Origin: Nectonema munidae
Taxonomy: Eukaryota > Nematomorpha > Nectonematoida > Nectonematidae
Assembly (NCBI GenBank): GCA_030549495.1
Contig: JAUIRK010000673.1
Coordinates: 434,001-498,000, forward strand
Length of the DNA stretch: 64,000 nucleotides
Direction: 5' to 3'
The notes below the pieces were generated by a model. It was not told the DNA's origin. It saw only the letters and a list, made by a program, of their open reading frames with translations, and ran no database searches. The position numbers were made by a program, and so were the translations under genes. Within the stretch, counting starts at the first letter, position 1; every line of letters starts with the position of its first letter. Positions 35,000-47,237 of the stretch are shown one piece after another.

Positions 35000-36760
35000 A
35001 TTATTCAATGCGAGAAATTAAAAATGAGATTATGTTATGTAGTTATATTTAAATAAAATGAAAATTATTGTTATTTATTAAAATATTCATAAAAAGTTAT
35101 TAATTGATGTACTAAATGTAAAGCAAATTTTAATTTGCCCATTCAATTTCTCTGGCTAAACGTGGTAAACTTTATTAGCCATTATAATTTAAGGAGAGTT
35201 TTCAGTTTTAAAGGTTTCGATTGTGGGCATACATTTCATAATTCATCTTTCATTTTTGACATGGATACAACTTCAACTCTGTGGCAAGCCCGCTTTACGC
35301 TTTCATCTTATGCATACATTATTATTATTGTTATTATCACCATTCAATCAGCGCTAGAGACGTCTTACACAAGAATGTCGTATCATTTCAAGCTGGAACG
35401 ACTGTTGACTTTTGTAGGCATGTGTGTACCTGCTTGAATCATAACTTCTAAGTTTAAAGGTCTTTTAAAGCTCCGATAAGTTGCACTATCGTTGAATGCA
35501 ATGAATATTGTTTCCTAATCTACTAAAAAGTTATAGAAGCGATAGCTAAACATGGCGCTACTCTGTAACTGCATCAAAAATCGTCTCGCACGCAAAGCTG
35601 AGAAAATTTATATTATCAGAGTTCACGCGGTTCTTATCTCAATGTCCGATGATTACGTCTTTAAAACAGAAGCATTAAATGTCTTTGCGCCTTTCAGATG
35701 ATGCCAAGTTAAAAGTTTGAAAGTCAGCATTTGAAATATCCTTACTCTACCTACATATTCAATTTCCAGGTAAAATCATCGTTTAATCTTAAATATTTTC
35801 ACATAAAACAACGTTTTCTTGCGCGCTAGTTTTCTATTTCATGGGAACCTTCTCCAAAATTTAATGATGTATGCATAAATGATGAAAACACATTAGTGAG
35901 TCCTTTCATTAGTGAGTGAATTGATTTTTTATTAGTGCTGGCTTTCTAACAATTTTAGACAATATAAAAATGATTCTCGTTGATGATAGGTACTATTTTT
36001 GAATCCTTGTCCAAAACCCCACACCACAAAAGCTCGCTAAAGCATTTGCAACAAAAGACCTCACAAAATCGTCGAAAAGAATTTTAAGTGCTATTAAGCG
36101 CTGTGGCAAATCAAATGAAGTCAAGACACGATTAGACTTAATTAATTCTCGTATTGTGGAGATACTTCTATAAAATATATTTTAAACTTAAGACATGATT
36201 AGAAAAAATTGGGACCGTTCTTCGAAATATCTTGAGTTTAAGACTTTTTGTTGAAAAACCTTTCAAAATAATTAAGCTTCTATTGGTTTTTCAGGCTAAA
36301 CTTTTGAAAGTTTATATATTGCATTTAAAAATTTTTGCGAATATTCTTCTTTGGTTTTGAAATTTAAGGTCTCAAAAATAGGAACGAAGCTCTCTTGGTA
36401 TTTCTAAGAAATACGTCTTGTGTTGATAATTCAGTGATGCCGCCTTACTTACTATAACTGTTTTGTTCAATACCTGTACAAAATCGATGACAGATTTCAG
36501 ATTAAACAGTTACATCACCCCTGATCACTTGTTGTGTGGCAACTTAGTATTACTCATTTTTTATTAGTTCTTCATTACACCCTGCTCTGTTCAAGCACAA
36601 CTGTATGATGTGACTTGTTCATAAAACCTCAACAGAACTCATCAACAATAGAGTTTTGCGAAACTAAGAAATTTTCTACTCGAGTTTTATTCGACAAAAA
36701 TTTAAAAACTCTATAGTTAAACTAGAAATAAAAAATATTTAAACAGAGTTGGATATTTAT
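35000..36760. other. spacer, no gene supported
   Basis: A 100-codon plus frame (35135-35437) has no recognised motif or splice context. The rest is AT-rich, with no terminal repeats seen. Confidence 0.4.
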
Positions 36761-36779
36761 TATGTTCAACATTTATATT

Positions 36780-39190
36780 GCATTTTTTTCTCGAACAAAA
36801 CCTAAAGCATCAGTTGTAGTAGGAGATAGCCTAGAACGAATTTTCGTTGTAAATATTCCTGCGCTAGAAAACGCCCTTTCACTTTCCACAGAGATTGGCT
36901 TAACAGAAAGAAGTGCCTTGTATAAAAGCTCAAGTTTTAGGCTTCCAGTTCCTGTTGATTCAAAATACTTGAATTCACTGTCAAAGTTTAACTTAGCTGG
37001 AGGAGAACTTTTTCATTTTTGCCTTGTACAAAGATAAAAAGTCATTTTTATTGTGTTGAACTTCTATTTCTTTTTCTTCTTCATCGATCAAATCTGAATC
37101 GCGATAAAGATGAAAAAATAAACCTTCAGTTGTTCTAAACATTCCTTTTTCTTCAGAGAAAGAAAAAAAGAATTGACGATTTCTTTTATTAAAATTTTTT
37201 ATTTTTGTAAAAGTAAGCTAACTATATTTTTTGACGCTTTTTTTATGGGCATGTAAATAATGCTTTATAAAGATTTTGAGCAAATGAAAAAGCATTACTT
37301 TCTAAATTTTCCATAAACAACATCCAACCAACTTCAGCTTTTAATATATTAGAGTTTTCTGCACAGATATCTGTAAGTACACTTTCTATTGGCTTTATGA
37401 ATTTCTTTAAGAAGATTTTTTATGCACTTACAATGTTCAGATCCGTAAGTACTTTTTTTCAAAAAAATCGACACATTTGATTTTCTTTTAGAAGCCATGA
37501 TAAATTAATAAGGAAAAACAGATTAAATTTAGACAAAAATCCATGAAAAAATAAGAAGTCGAAAAATTAAATACAAAAAATCAAAGGTAAATTTCAAAAA
37601 AATGTCAATAAAAAATTTTAAAATATAATTTAGTGTTTTGAATTTTGTTCATTTCTTAACTTTGAACCTCTTTTTTATGTTACCTAAACATTTTTTAACT
37701 CTTTTTAATTAGTTAACTTAAAAATAATTTTATATCTAATCTAGGTTAAATATATTAGAAAAATTAAACATAATTATTTTACTTGTTGTTTGTCTTGAAT
37801 AAGGAGATAAATTTGTGGGATAGCTTTGGACAAATCAATCGGCATGTCATCTTTCAAATTTAGGCGATTTAGATTTTTTGTTTTGATATTAACGAGTGCC
37901 GAAAATGCGAATTCACAAAAATAAGGGAATCGCAAAGAATGACGGGAAAGCTTGGATGAGTAGAGAAGTTTTTTAAAAATTGTTAGAAAACTTGATCGTA
38001 AAATGAGAATACCACGAAAAAAAGATCTTCAGATGGATAAATCTATCGCACCAAAATATTTAGCAAATATTTTTATAAATACTGGAGTTTTCTTCTGGAA
38101 AAGTATCAAGAAAAAGTGAAGCGTTTTTTTTCTGGTCCCAAGCGATTTGACTTAAATAGTATTTACGGTACTAATCTTTTTCACAAAATTTTTTAAAACT
38201 TGTATGATAGAAGATTTTATTTTACAAAATCTTTCGCACATAGCAAACTGTTCCAGCGAGTTTTATCAAGAACTAATTGTAGTTCATTTACGTGTTCTGA
38301 TTTCACGATTCCTTGTATAATGTCATTCTTTAACGTGGTTTTTTAAACATTTTATACACTTTTCTTACTTTCTTGATCAAACCCAAATAATCATCCGTAA
38401 GATAAAACGAATAAATATAATCTTCTTCACAGTCTTCAGGTATATTAAATTCGGAATCAGAAGTTCCTTGTCTTAGTTCACCATCTTGTTCATCAATAGC
38501 ATCTTTGTTATAAAGAACATCCACTACAGCAAGGTGAATGCGGTGCGCTAATCACTGTTGGTGATCTGGTAATATTTCTAAGCCACATTTGACCATGATG
38601 ATGCACCGTCGGTTGTACAAAAGCCACCATGTGTTCATTTATGTTGAGATTGAATTCTCTTAGCATTCATCTCCTTACATAAGGCACTATTTAATGATTC
38701 TATGACTGGGAAGCATTCCCGAAGACCAATGCTCATTCTCAGCGTGACATTTATGTTCATGAATCTTTTATTTTGAATAGAGGTATATTCATTCATCTAA
38801 CTAAAGTGAGGAAAAGCGTGGACCAGTTGTGCATTTTCTCTAATGCTTCACGTTTCTTTTCCTCATAAAATGAAATAAGCATATTTTTAGCAGTATTTGG
38901 ACAAGTCGGATGAGCAATAGCATATTCGTACTTCCGTTATTTAAAAGATTCTTGTACGAAGGCACTATTTGCAATGCCATAAAAACTAAGACATTTTTTT
39001 ATAGAAAATGTCATAGCTTGATATTTTTGTGACTTCTTCTACCATAGACAACTTACGTGAAAAAAAGTTTTAAGTTTCCTGTCTTTTTGCCCCAACTTCT
39101 GCATCTTTATTTAAGTCTACATTGTGAACATTTTTTGTGTGAAAAAAGTTTTAATGTTGAACTACCAGCATATTTCAATATTTTATCACA
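36780..39190 (-). pseudogene. degraded hAT (Ac/ZBED-type) transposase
   Basis: Minus-strand blocks in order: an N-terminal region around 39.1 kb (NFFSRKLSMVEEVTKISSYD); RFSSL/LDEYTSIQNKRFM-like sequence with MNINVTL; a T-D-G-A segment near 38.6 kb; HRIHLA and VDVLYNKDAIDE (38.5 kb); YLGLIKKVRKVYKMFKKPR; VLDKTRWNS (38.25 kb); ILKAEVGWMLFMENLESNAF (37.3 kb). The C-terminal dimerisation block, LLSVKPISVESERAFSSAGI followed by FTTKIRSRLSPTTTDALGF, is at 36.78-37.0 kb. The order matches hAT transposases. Numerous stops and shifts show an old copy. Its ends were not found. Confidence 0.7.
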
Positions 39191-39199
39191 TGTGTTAGC

Positions 39200-40400
39200 T
39201 TCATCACTATATTTTGTAAAATAGCTCCAAACATTTAATTTTTTGGCATTTAGACTACGAAAATTGTTTTAATTTTTAAAAAAATAAAAAGTAGGTGTAT
39301 GAAACACAAATTTAAAAAATATGAATTTTATGATATTGGCTTTAGAACATTGAAGAAATCTGCTATGATTCATTCAATGATATGTAGCTGTTCATCTAAA
39401 AACAAGACATACAAATACAAAGATTGAAATATTCCAATATTTGAGAAATTGTCTTATATAACAAATTTTATTTGTTTATTTATAAACTTGACCTTATACT
39501 TCCCAAAAACTTCTTCTGGAAAGTCATTAGAATTTCAATTTTATTTCAATTTGATGGCAATTTGAGTAAGAATTGGCAAAAAATGGCCCTGGTAATATCT
39601 AAATCATCTCAAATGCAGCAATATATAATGGATCAAGGGACTCTGACATCACGCTCACATCATCTTGAGAAGAAGTGTATTATGCATGCGTCGAAAGACC
39701 AAAGTGTATACTTTTAGCTTTGTGTATATGACATGTATGCTCGTGTGTAATGTGTTCAAATATCTCGTAAGTCTGATGAGTACCGGGAAAAATTTAAAGA
39801 AATTCTATAATTCGTAACAAAATTAAAATCGTGCGCATTATCCTATTTTAATTTTCTTCCGTTCGTATTTTATCAAAAAAACTATTTATCATACCGTAAT
39901 TTGGAAGTACCGTATGCCACCACTCGTAATGCGTCGTCGGTTAGCGGCTTTGTCAGATAAAAGAGGTATATTTTCGAAAATTGGAAATTTTTAAAATTGT
40001 TCGCTCCTGCATAACTTACTTGCATTGATGCAAAGTTAAACGTTAAAATAAAGTTCTTCTTTGATTTACTAAATTGCCGAAGCCAGCAAAATTAAAATGT
40101 TTCAACTTAAATGAAAATACTGCTTGATAAATATATTTTCTTTTCATATTTATATCTCGAAAGATTGATACATACAAGTAGGTAAGCGAATTTCAAAGCA
40201 TTTTTCACTGTGTGTTAGTACGCTTGATTGATTTTGCCAGAAGAGCAGTATTAAGTTGGAAAGCGATTTGTTTTGTTTTGGAAGATTCTGAGATCTGGCT
40301 GTGGTTGTTCATTGTATGTTGAGCCGGTTGGGTTCTATATATTGCATTAAACTTGCTAAAGAGTTTAGAAGTGATGGGTGGGGTGAGAGGTTGAAATCAT
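39200..40400. other. spacer upstream of the four-helix gene
   Basis: No supported gene. The promoter and first exon of the plus-strand gene that follows should lie here, but I could not identify them. Confidence 0.35.
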
Positions 40401-40406
40401 TTTGAA

Positions 40407-40623
40407 GGGTTACGTGTTAGGGCGAGTTATGACGAGGTTGAAGGCTTTTTGAAAAGGAGTTTGCAAAGTTTGAGTGGGCTTAGGCGATACGTTGGGAAAA
40501 TTTCGCAAGAGAAGGGAGATAGAAGTGATGCATCCAAAACGATAGACAGAGCTTCGCATGCTTTGATGGGTGGAAATAGTTCCTGCATCGGTAGTGCCCA
40601 CATACACGAAGAATACATGCAGG
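40407..40623 (+). CDS. four-helix membrane protein, N-terminal exon (5' end uncertain)
   Basis: The open phase reads RVRASYDEVEGFLKRSLQSL, SGLRRYVGKISQEKGDRSDA, SKTIDRASHALMGGNSSCIG and AHIHEEYMQ, ending CAG G|GTGAGA at 40623 (phase 1). This would be a soluble, polar N-terminal segment before the first membrane helix. There is no good Met near its start and an in-frame stop lies at 40392, so an upstream exon probably supplies the start. The acceptor at about 40406 is a guess; another AG is at 40420. I recognise no domain. Its reality rests on phase agreement with the next exon and on codon quality. Confidence 0.55.
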
Positions 40624-40810
40624 GTGAGAATTAAATTTAAAAATTTTTAGATAGGTATAAAAATTGAATACAAACAAGAAAGTTCATGTTGTAAATGAGT
40701 TAATCTTTAAATTTCAAAAAAAGTTCTTCAAAGATTAAAATATATTTCCAAGGCGTATTTTCCTTTTAAACTTTCTAAATTCTTTCAAAGGTTTTTGGGA
40801 ATGTCAAAAG

Positions 40811-40864
40811 ATTTTGTTTGGAACGCTCATCCTAACTCTAATCCGCCATCCATCTTGAAAAAAG
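40811..40864 (+). CDS. optional 54-bp exon of the four-helix gene
   Basis: Between AAAAG at 40806-40810 and AAAAAAG|GTAAAC at 40864 lies a phase-1/phase-1 segment reading DFVWNAHPNSNPPSILKK. It could be included or skipped without changing the frame. The acceptor lacks a good pyrimidine tract, and a better AG at 40790 does not fit the phase. It may be an alternative exon. Confidence 0.35.
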
Positions 40865-40945
40865 GTAAACTTATCAACTTTTTACTTTTAGTGATTTTAA
40901 TTATTTAAAATTCCAATTTAGAAAAATGTATTGATAATTTTTCAG

Positions 40946-41207
40946 AAATGAAGCAGAACTTTGTCTTTATTTCCTACTACATCATAAACTCAGTTGTTTT
41001 AATAACTTTTAGCTTGTTGATGCTTTTTTTTCTCTCCCAAACCAATTTCCAGCCCAAAATCCCATATGTGCTCAGTTTTTCTCTCAAAGAAATTGCGGCC
41101 ATTTTAAGTGTGTTTGCACTTCTGCTTAACATGCTAACCTTAGTGATTTGCACTTTTTTCAGTGTCATCATTTCCAAGCCCTTTTCGCGAGCTGAAAAAT
41201 ATATAAA
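40946..41207 (+). CDS. four-helix membrane protein, exon with helices 1 and 2
   Basis: The acceptor TAATTTTTCAG lies before 40946 and the donor GTAAGT after 41207. The first codon completes as E, followed by MKQNFVFISYYIINSVVLIT, whose helix 1 runs to FSLLMLFFLSQ. A short loop with a proline (FQPKIPYVLSFSLKE) leads to helix 2, IAAILSVFALLLNMLTLVIC then TFFSVIISKPF, ending in a basic patch SRAEKYI. It leaves two bases, matched by the next exon. The strong hydrophobic periodicity and both splice consensus sites give good support. The family is unknown. Confidence 0.7.
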
Positions 41208-41733
41208 GTAAGTTTGATCTAAAACTTTAAACAAACATCACTTAAAATCTCTTAACAATTTAAAGCTCAAAGTTTTCTTAGTTTAAAGATGTAAGAATAA
41301 AAACGCATACCTGACAAATAATTTTAATTGTGGATTTAGTTTAAATGAATTTTAAATTAGATCCAGAATTATTAATTAAGAAGATCTGTCGAAGGAAAGC
41401 GACCGACACATAACCATTTAAAATGTGGATAAATTATCCTATTTCGTCTCCATTCTTGATATCACGATCTGGTCTGTTTTTAGGGGCAGTGCGAAATAAT
41501 TATTCCAAAATTCATTTTTATATAATACATAATTAACTGAAGTTTCTTACAAAAAAATCCATATTTCTCAAGAATATGAATTGTTTTCCCCAAATTTTCT
41601 AAGACAAACAATTTCTGTATATTTATCTATTTCTTAAAAGAAGAGAACAACTAACATCTCCTAAAATGTCATTCGTGAAATTTTTGATACTGAGGCCGTA
41701 AAATGTTCATATCACAAATATTTTGTATTTAAG

Positions 41734-41849
41734 TGTGACGACAACAACAGCCAACAACAAAGCCGTAAAGGAGATTTGGAGCGAATGTTACAACAACATA
41801 CTTTGTGCTATTGTCGCCTATTACCTTTCCCTTCCCCTTTTTTTGATTG
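41734..41849 (+). CDS. four-helix membrane protein, exon with loop and start of helix 3
   Basis: The acceptor TTTGTATTTAAG lies before 41734 and the donor GTAAGA after 41849. In the only phase that fits both neighbours it reads NVTTTTANNKAVKEIWSECY, then NNILCAIVAYYLSLPLFLI. An N-V-T sequon and a Cys in the loop suit an extracytosolic position, followed by the start of helix 3. The length is 116 bp (1 + 38 codons + 1). Phase fit at both ends is the main evidence. Confidence 0.6.
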
Positions 41850-41999
41850 GTAAGACAAATCTTGCTTCTAAACAGGGATGACTGTGAAAAATATTGTCCT
41901 CGGGCAGAATTAACTATACCTAGAGATAATATCATCCAACCTGCTGGATGATTTACTTTATTACAAAATGAGTTTTTAAGTCAATTGGATGGAGGTCCT

Positions 42000-42560
42000 T
42001 TTAAGATACATAATTTAGAGGAGACAGGTGAAATATTTTGAGTGAATCGAAAGTTGGTTTATTAAATAAATTTTAAAAAATAATTAACAAAAAAATACTG
42101 CAAGTAGAATTTATTTTTAAGATTATATATTTGACATTGATTCACAGATTTGATTGATTTTCTTCACAAGTTTGGTTAATTTTCATAAAAAGTGAATATC
42201 GCCACTAAATTTCGCATATTTGAAAATGGGTATGTATGTGTAAAAAACTTTTTAAAATTATTTCTACTAAAATTTTACATGAGCTGTCATATTTAAATCA
42301 TTTCTTGACATATTTAATCGATTTTTATTAATAAAATGAACGTTATCACTAAATTTAGGATATTCTTGAAAATAGGTATATATGTGTAAAAAACTTTTTA
42401 TAAGTATTTCAAAAAATTTTTTATGAGCTTCCTTTTTTAACTAGTTTGATTGATTTTCATAAAAAAATGAGCATCGCCACTACATTCAGCATATTTGAAA
42501 TATATATATCACAGTAAAAATATATCTTGAAAGTCTTTACAGTCTAGGAAAAATAGGGGC
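42000..42560 (+). repeat. copy E of the repeat module, right part, inside an intron
   Basis: It contains AAAGTTGGTTTATTAAATAA (also at 17.4 kb and, inverted, at 44.0 kb), then three ~150-160-bp units. Each unit has TTGATTGATTTTCATAAAAA-like sequence, ATCGCCACTAAATTTCGCAT and ATGTGTAAAAAACTTTTTA. It ends near GGGGCGCCCAAAATGCC. It lies in the intron between 41849 and 42914 of the four-helix gene. Confidence 0.6.
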
Positions 42561-42913
42561 GCCCAAAATGCCTCCTAAATGCTTGAGAGAACAAATTTTT
42601 CCGTGCATTGAAAAGGTTTGACCATAAGTATGCTTTATTGAGGTTTCACAATTTTAAAATTTGAGAAGCAAAACGTGTAGGCATGTTGTCCTTCGAGTGG
42701 TCGCGCCAGAACACTGATAAAAAACAAATAAAAATTTTTTTTAAAAATGTGCTGAAGGGTCATTTCTTTGACATAAAAAGAGGAAACAAAAAGGGTAAAG
42801 TTTCAAACGTATTTATTTAAATAAAACAAATTTTTGACTCTACGAGTCTTTATCTATATATTATTTAAATTGAAATTATATTTATATGTGTTAGATAAAA
42901 AAGTTTTTTTCAG

Positions 42914-43143
42914 CTTTGCTCCTCTTCATCATCCTGAAGTTTGGAATGGCGACGATCTTATTCTCGTGCATCTTCTTGGCGATTATTGTGAGCTACACAG
43001 TGTCCGTCATTTTCCATTTCGTTTGTGTGTGCAGTGATTCCTCTTTCAACACTTCCCTCTTTCCCTCACTTCCAACGCTGAGTGCTAACACAAGGGGACA
43101 CATCAAAAAATCCTTGATTCCCGACAGTATGACTTATGTTTAG
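42914..43143 (+). CDS. four-helix membrane protein, terminal exon with helices 3-4 and tail
   Basis: A strong acceptor (TTTTTTTCAG) precedes 42914. The frame reads LLLFIILKFGMATILFSCIF, then LAIIVSYTVSVIFHFVCVCS, then a Ser/Thr-rich tail ending RGHIKKSLIPDSMTYV and a stop at 43141-43143. A poly-A signal, AATAAA, follows at 43221. The first codon is completed by the single base left by 41849, giving A. With the earlier exons this makes four membrane segments with both ends on one side, the general plan of claudin/MARVEL-like or tetraspan proteins. I see no signature motif of either. Confidence 0.7.
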
Positions 43144-43220
43144 ATGCAAAACCCAATCTCCAAACTCATTGAATCTTTGTCAAGATTTTACAATTATTGA
43201 GCAATTTTTATCTTTTAAAA

Positions 43221-43226
43221 AATAAA
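43221..43226 (+). terminator. poly-A signal AATAAA of the four-helix gene
   Basis: It lies 78 bases after the stop at 43143, a normal distance for a short 3' UTR. Confidence 0.5.
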
Positions 43227-43394
43227 CTTTGTTATTCCTTTTAGGTTACAACATTCACTGAAAAACGACCGAAATGTATGTACCTAGAATACATAGAGCT
43301 TACGTCTAAGAGGTATTTGCCTCCTCCCGTCCCACACCTTTTAACCTAATGTAGAGAAATCATTTTAAATTGTAACAATTCACGAAATTTAATC

Positions 43395-43785
43395 AATCAA
43401 TATCTCACGTCACGAAGAACAGAGCTTCACAATGCCAAGTCCCCTTCTCTACAGGAAGAGATGAAGTTCATTGAGTGCTGAAAACACATCAGCCAAATAA
43501 GCAAGTGTTTGAACAAAATTAGGTTTAATGAAATATATAGCCAGTACACTCTATATATTCTCTTCTTAGTTGAAACTTCAGCGTGATACAAAAGAAGAGT
43601 GTGTTCCTGGTCCACTTCTTCACAAAGCGAATGAATGATCCAGAGCATGGCTGCGAATTAAGTTTACAAGCTTAACACAAACTTCCAGAGTTTTTTTATC
43701 CGATCTCAGGTCAACGTCCCTGGTGCAAGAGAGTGACCATGAATAAAGTAGCGAGTCATTTTTAAATGAGTAATTTCGTGACGGG
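43395..43785 (-). pseudogene. ZBED5-like hAT transposase, C-terminal-side fragment
   Basis: The minus-strand frames read HEITHLKMTRYFIHGHSLAP, then DLRSDKKTLEVCVKLVNLIR and LCEEVDQEHTLLLYHAEVST, and finally HSMNFISSCREGDLAL. These correspond to the H-x-H-A-L, V-N-F-I-K and C-E-E-x-x-x-x-H-x-x-L-L-x-H-x-E-V segments of ZBED5-type transposases. The upstream part of the same protein lies at 45540-45850, separated by an inserted repeat. Frameshifts are present. Confidence 0.7.
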
Positions 43786-43787
43786 CT

Positions 43788-45540
43788 ATTTTCATTTCCT
43801 CAGTGAATTTCCTTTTTTCTTAAACTATTAAATATTTTTACAAAATCTCGCCTGAACCCACTAAATAATTTGATTGTGAATCTGATGGTGTCATTTATTT
43901 TTCATGAAAATCAATCAAACCTCTCAAAAAAGCAATCAAACCTGTCAATCAATGCCAAATATATAAACTTGAAAATATATTATAAATTCCACATTTTTTG
44001 GTTAATATTGTCTTAATTTATTTAATAAACCAACTTTTAATGATTATTCACCCAAAATACTTTACCTGTCAGTAAATTAGCTTTCACAAGTGACTTAATG
44101 GAAAACACTTTTTCTCATTATAAATAAACTTATCCATACAAAATCAAACTTTTTCTATTTCATCATGACATTATTTTTGTCAGTATATACACATGTAATG
44201 AATACTACATTTCAATGTGGTTAAAATAGTTATATATTTACTTAGTTCAACACTACATTGACTTTTATATATTTAAGCACAACCGATAAAATAATTTTCT
44301 TTCTTGATATAACAATGATTTTATCCATCTCATAAATAGGAATGGAACCGAATTTCTTATCAAACTCTATAGATGGGTTATTTATATTATAATCTATTTA
44401 ATGATAAACAATAAATTCAGCTAATCTAACTAAACCCAACACGTTTAGCCCTCCTTGGTTTGATTCTTGTTCTTTATTTTAATCTTCCCTTAGTTTACTA
44501 ATGAAAGAGGGAGCTTTGAAGTTTGAACTATAAATCTCAATCTGATCTCTATTGATTTGCTTACAAATAAGCTCTCAGCTTTAGTCTACTTCATTTTCCT
44601 ATACTTTATATGGTATCTAATTTCTCTATTAATTTTAAACTGATTCTACCTTGGTAACTCTACTTTCATTAGAAATTCATTTTGTGCAATCTATATTCGA
44701 AAAAACCTTTTCAGAGATATATTTAGTTCAGAATTTAAGCGATTTCGTAACTGTTCTATTGAAGAGAATCCCTTTGTTGATGCTATCTTTTTTTTTTATC
44801 AATATCATGTGTTTCACTCTGAATATTTGCTAACCAATCCTTTTTCAAAATTCCTTTTCTTATTGAATCCATTTATAATCCTCTTTTTTCAATTACAAAA
44901 ACTTTACCACGTCTAAAATATTCACTCAGAAGGAAAAAATTTATCAAATTTGATCACATATATAAATTTTTTTAGAGAAAAGCTATATCCTTACATATTG
45001 ATGTCTAACTGTCTAACAATTAAATAATTTTCAGGCGAACAAATTAATAGAGGGGCACAGACCAGTTAGTTAAAGAAGGAGCAAGGAATGAAAATGTTTA
45101 AAAAGGGAGAAACTATAGTTTCTTTGGAAGAATGAATATAGTCAAATTTAAAGCACATTAAAAATATTTGATGCTCAGTATCGATGAGATCAAATTCATT
45201 CTTTGATAATTGTATGGGCTTATGATTTCAATTGGTAAAGGGGGCGTACAAAAATAAAAAAAGTCTAAAGGGGGCGTTGGGAAAAAAACTTTGAGAAACA
45301 CTGCACTAAATTATAAGTTATAGACATAATAATATAAAATTTTATTGAAAAAAATGTACATTTGATTTTGATTGACAGTTTTTGTCATGAGAAGGTCATT
45401 CAACTACCATGAAAATGGTATCAAAAGATGCAGCTAACGATTTTAGGAAAGTCAAAAAGTTTGAAGGCATATAATTTAGCCACTTTTATACAATATAAAT
45501 TTGAGTTGAGGGGGCGGGCTAAAATGGCCCCGTCACTGAT
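43788..45540 (-). mobile_element. copy C of the repeat module, inserted in a ZBED5-like transposase
   Basis: The right end, reversed, begins CAGTGACGGGGCCATTTTAG. The left end begins GTGACGGGCTATTTT, so the two ends are inverted repeats. Inside, reversed, are the leader CGTTAGCTGCATCTTTTGAT and the tail sequences of copy B, but without the satellite array. A GCAGTGTTTCTCAAAGT-like hAT end lies near 45302, suggesting that a further insertion replaced part of the interior. The transposase reads SGFAAL on one side and HEITH on the other, which are adjacent in intact relatives. Confidence 0.65.
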
Positions 45541-45850
45541 GGGGTTAATGCAGCAAACCCAGAACGATTGCCCAGCATAGTTGGCGCCCCATCGGTACAT
45601 ATAGATGCAAGTTTGCCAAGGTGAAGTTCGTTTCTTGAGAAGAATTCCTGTATTTTATTAAACACATCTATAGCTCTTGCAGTTGTCTTCAAGGACCAAG
45701 AGAGAAGAAAACTTTCTTCTACTTTTTTATTCTTCACATAACGAACTACTGCCAACAGTTTGATACATCTGTCGATTCATCCACTTGTAGGCTAATCGTA
45801 ACTGAACTAGCGTTAAATTCAGCCACAACTCGTGTCATCACTAGGGCGAG
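45541..45850 (-). pseudogene. ZBED5-like hAT transposase, upstream fragment
   Basis: The minus strand reads MTRVVAEFNASSVTISLQVD, ESTDVSNC, then RYVKNKKVEESFLLSWSLKT and LASICTDGAPTMLGNRSGFA. The D-E-S-T-D, F-L-L and C-T-D-G-A-P segments are diagnostic of this hAT group. One frameshift is visible near 45755. It is continuous in protein terms with 43395-43785. Confidence 0.75.
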
Positions 45851-47229
45851 GAAAAATTGACTTTAAAAAATACTAAAAATTGACTTTAAATTTGGAAAAG
45901 TTGACTTTTTACCTCCAAAAATTGACTTATCAAAGAAAGTTTCTTTATGCTAATGAATGTCATATTTTGTTTCCAAATATACATATAAGATGAAAAACAT
46001 GCAAATTTTTTATCTAAATCAATTTTCGTAGGTTAGAATAACATTGAATCAATTAAATGATGTTTTAGAAGACATGTTTCAAAAAGCCAGTTTCATTTTG
46101 TATACTCAAATATTATCGCTTTCATACGTAGATAGACCTTTGAGCTGAAATCCGATATAACATGAAATTCTAAAAAGCGATACAATTCTTGCCACATGAA
46201 ACAGTAGCACATGTGTTCCTTCTGGAAATAAGCTAGCTTTTATTCAATATCTGGTGACTCGATTTCAGTTTTGTTTTTGGACGTTTTGATTGCAAGATCT
46301 TTTCTAGTATGTAAAATAAAGTGAATCAGCCCAATATATTCCAAACATATAATAGATACATGGGCCCTGTTGACTTATTAGATCAAAATATAGCTCAATA
46401 TCGCATTTCTATAAGAGGAAAGAAATGGTATTGGCCAATTGCTGGACCTTACAAAGATAGCTAACGCCGTCCTCTTCTGATCAACTTACTTTCAGAAGAA
46501 TCATCGTTGAATATTTGATAAATCTTGAATTTAATTCCTAAAAAATAACTTTGTGACGACTTGAGATTTGACAGCAAAAATCCCTTCTGTCAACATTGCC
46601 AATAATAAAAGATGGCGTTGTCGCTGTTGCAAATCCCAAACAAGCAAAATGTAGAAATGGATTACATTTGAAATGTTTTAAAGATTATCACACTTTTTAA
46701 ATGTTTTAGTATATTACTTTTTCTTCATATAACTTTTTTGCTTTAACGATGCTTTTATGAAAAGACATTTTTTGTTAACAGTAATAAACTTAATGATTTT
46801 AATTATTTCAAACAATACAAAAAAATCTAATATTCAAAATAATAGCTTTAATAACTACAACTAAAGGATTTTTTGAAAAAGTATATTTAGACTTAAAACA
46901 TCTCATATCTTTCTAACGTTGCGCTTTTCCAACGCTTTTTCGTGATAACAAAAAAAAATTCTAAAATTTTTATCTTTTAGCTATATCTTCAAAATGTTCT
47001 ATATAATACTTGTATTAAATTTCGTATTTTTATCATGAAAACTCAACATTGGTCAAAACCATGGTTTTTAAGTAAAGTAAGAAAGGTAAACGTTTGTCAA
47101 AAAACTGATGATTATGATTGAACATCAATAAATTAAATATAAAATCATTCTTTTTATGGCAAAAATCTTATACTAGAATGACAATAATTAAGACTTTTCC
47201 TGTAAGAGTATTTACTCGTAGTAGTAATA
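45851..47229. other. AT-rich spacer with short AAAATTGACTT repeats
   Basis: The first 90 bases hold four or five imperfect AAAATTGACTTT words. Nothing else was recognised. Confidence 0.45.
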
Positions 47230-47237
47230 CTCCCTCA

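Noticed and set aside
35135-35437. 100-codon plus-strand frame as a gene
   Set aside because: No splice context or motif, and a simple-sequence run supplies its hydrophobic part.
36762-37037. 91-codon plus-strand frame
   Set aside because: It is antisense to the hAT C-terminal dimerisation block, which reads cleanly on the minus strand (SVESERAFSSAG).
39540-39717. Possible gag-like fragment of an LTR element
   Set aside because: Only a short stretch with a weak resemblance; no neighbouring LTR-element parts or end repeats were seen.
40410-40677. Minus-strand frames opposite the four-helix gene's first exon
   Set aside because: The plus strand has a consensus donor and a phase-matched partner exon; the minus frames have neither.
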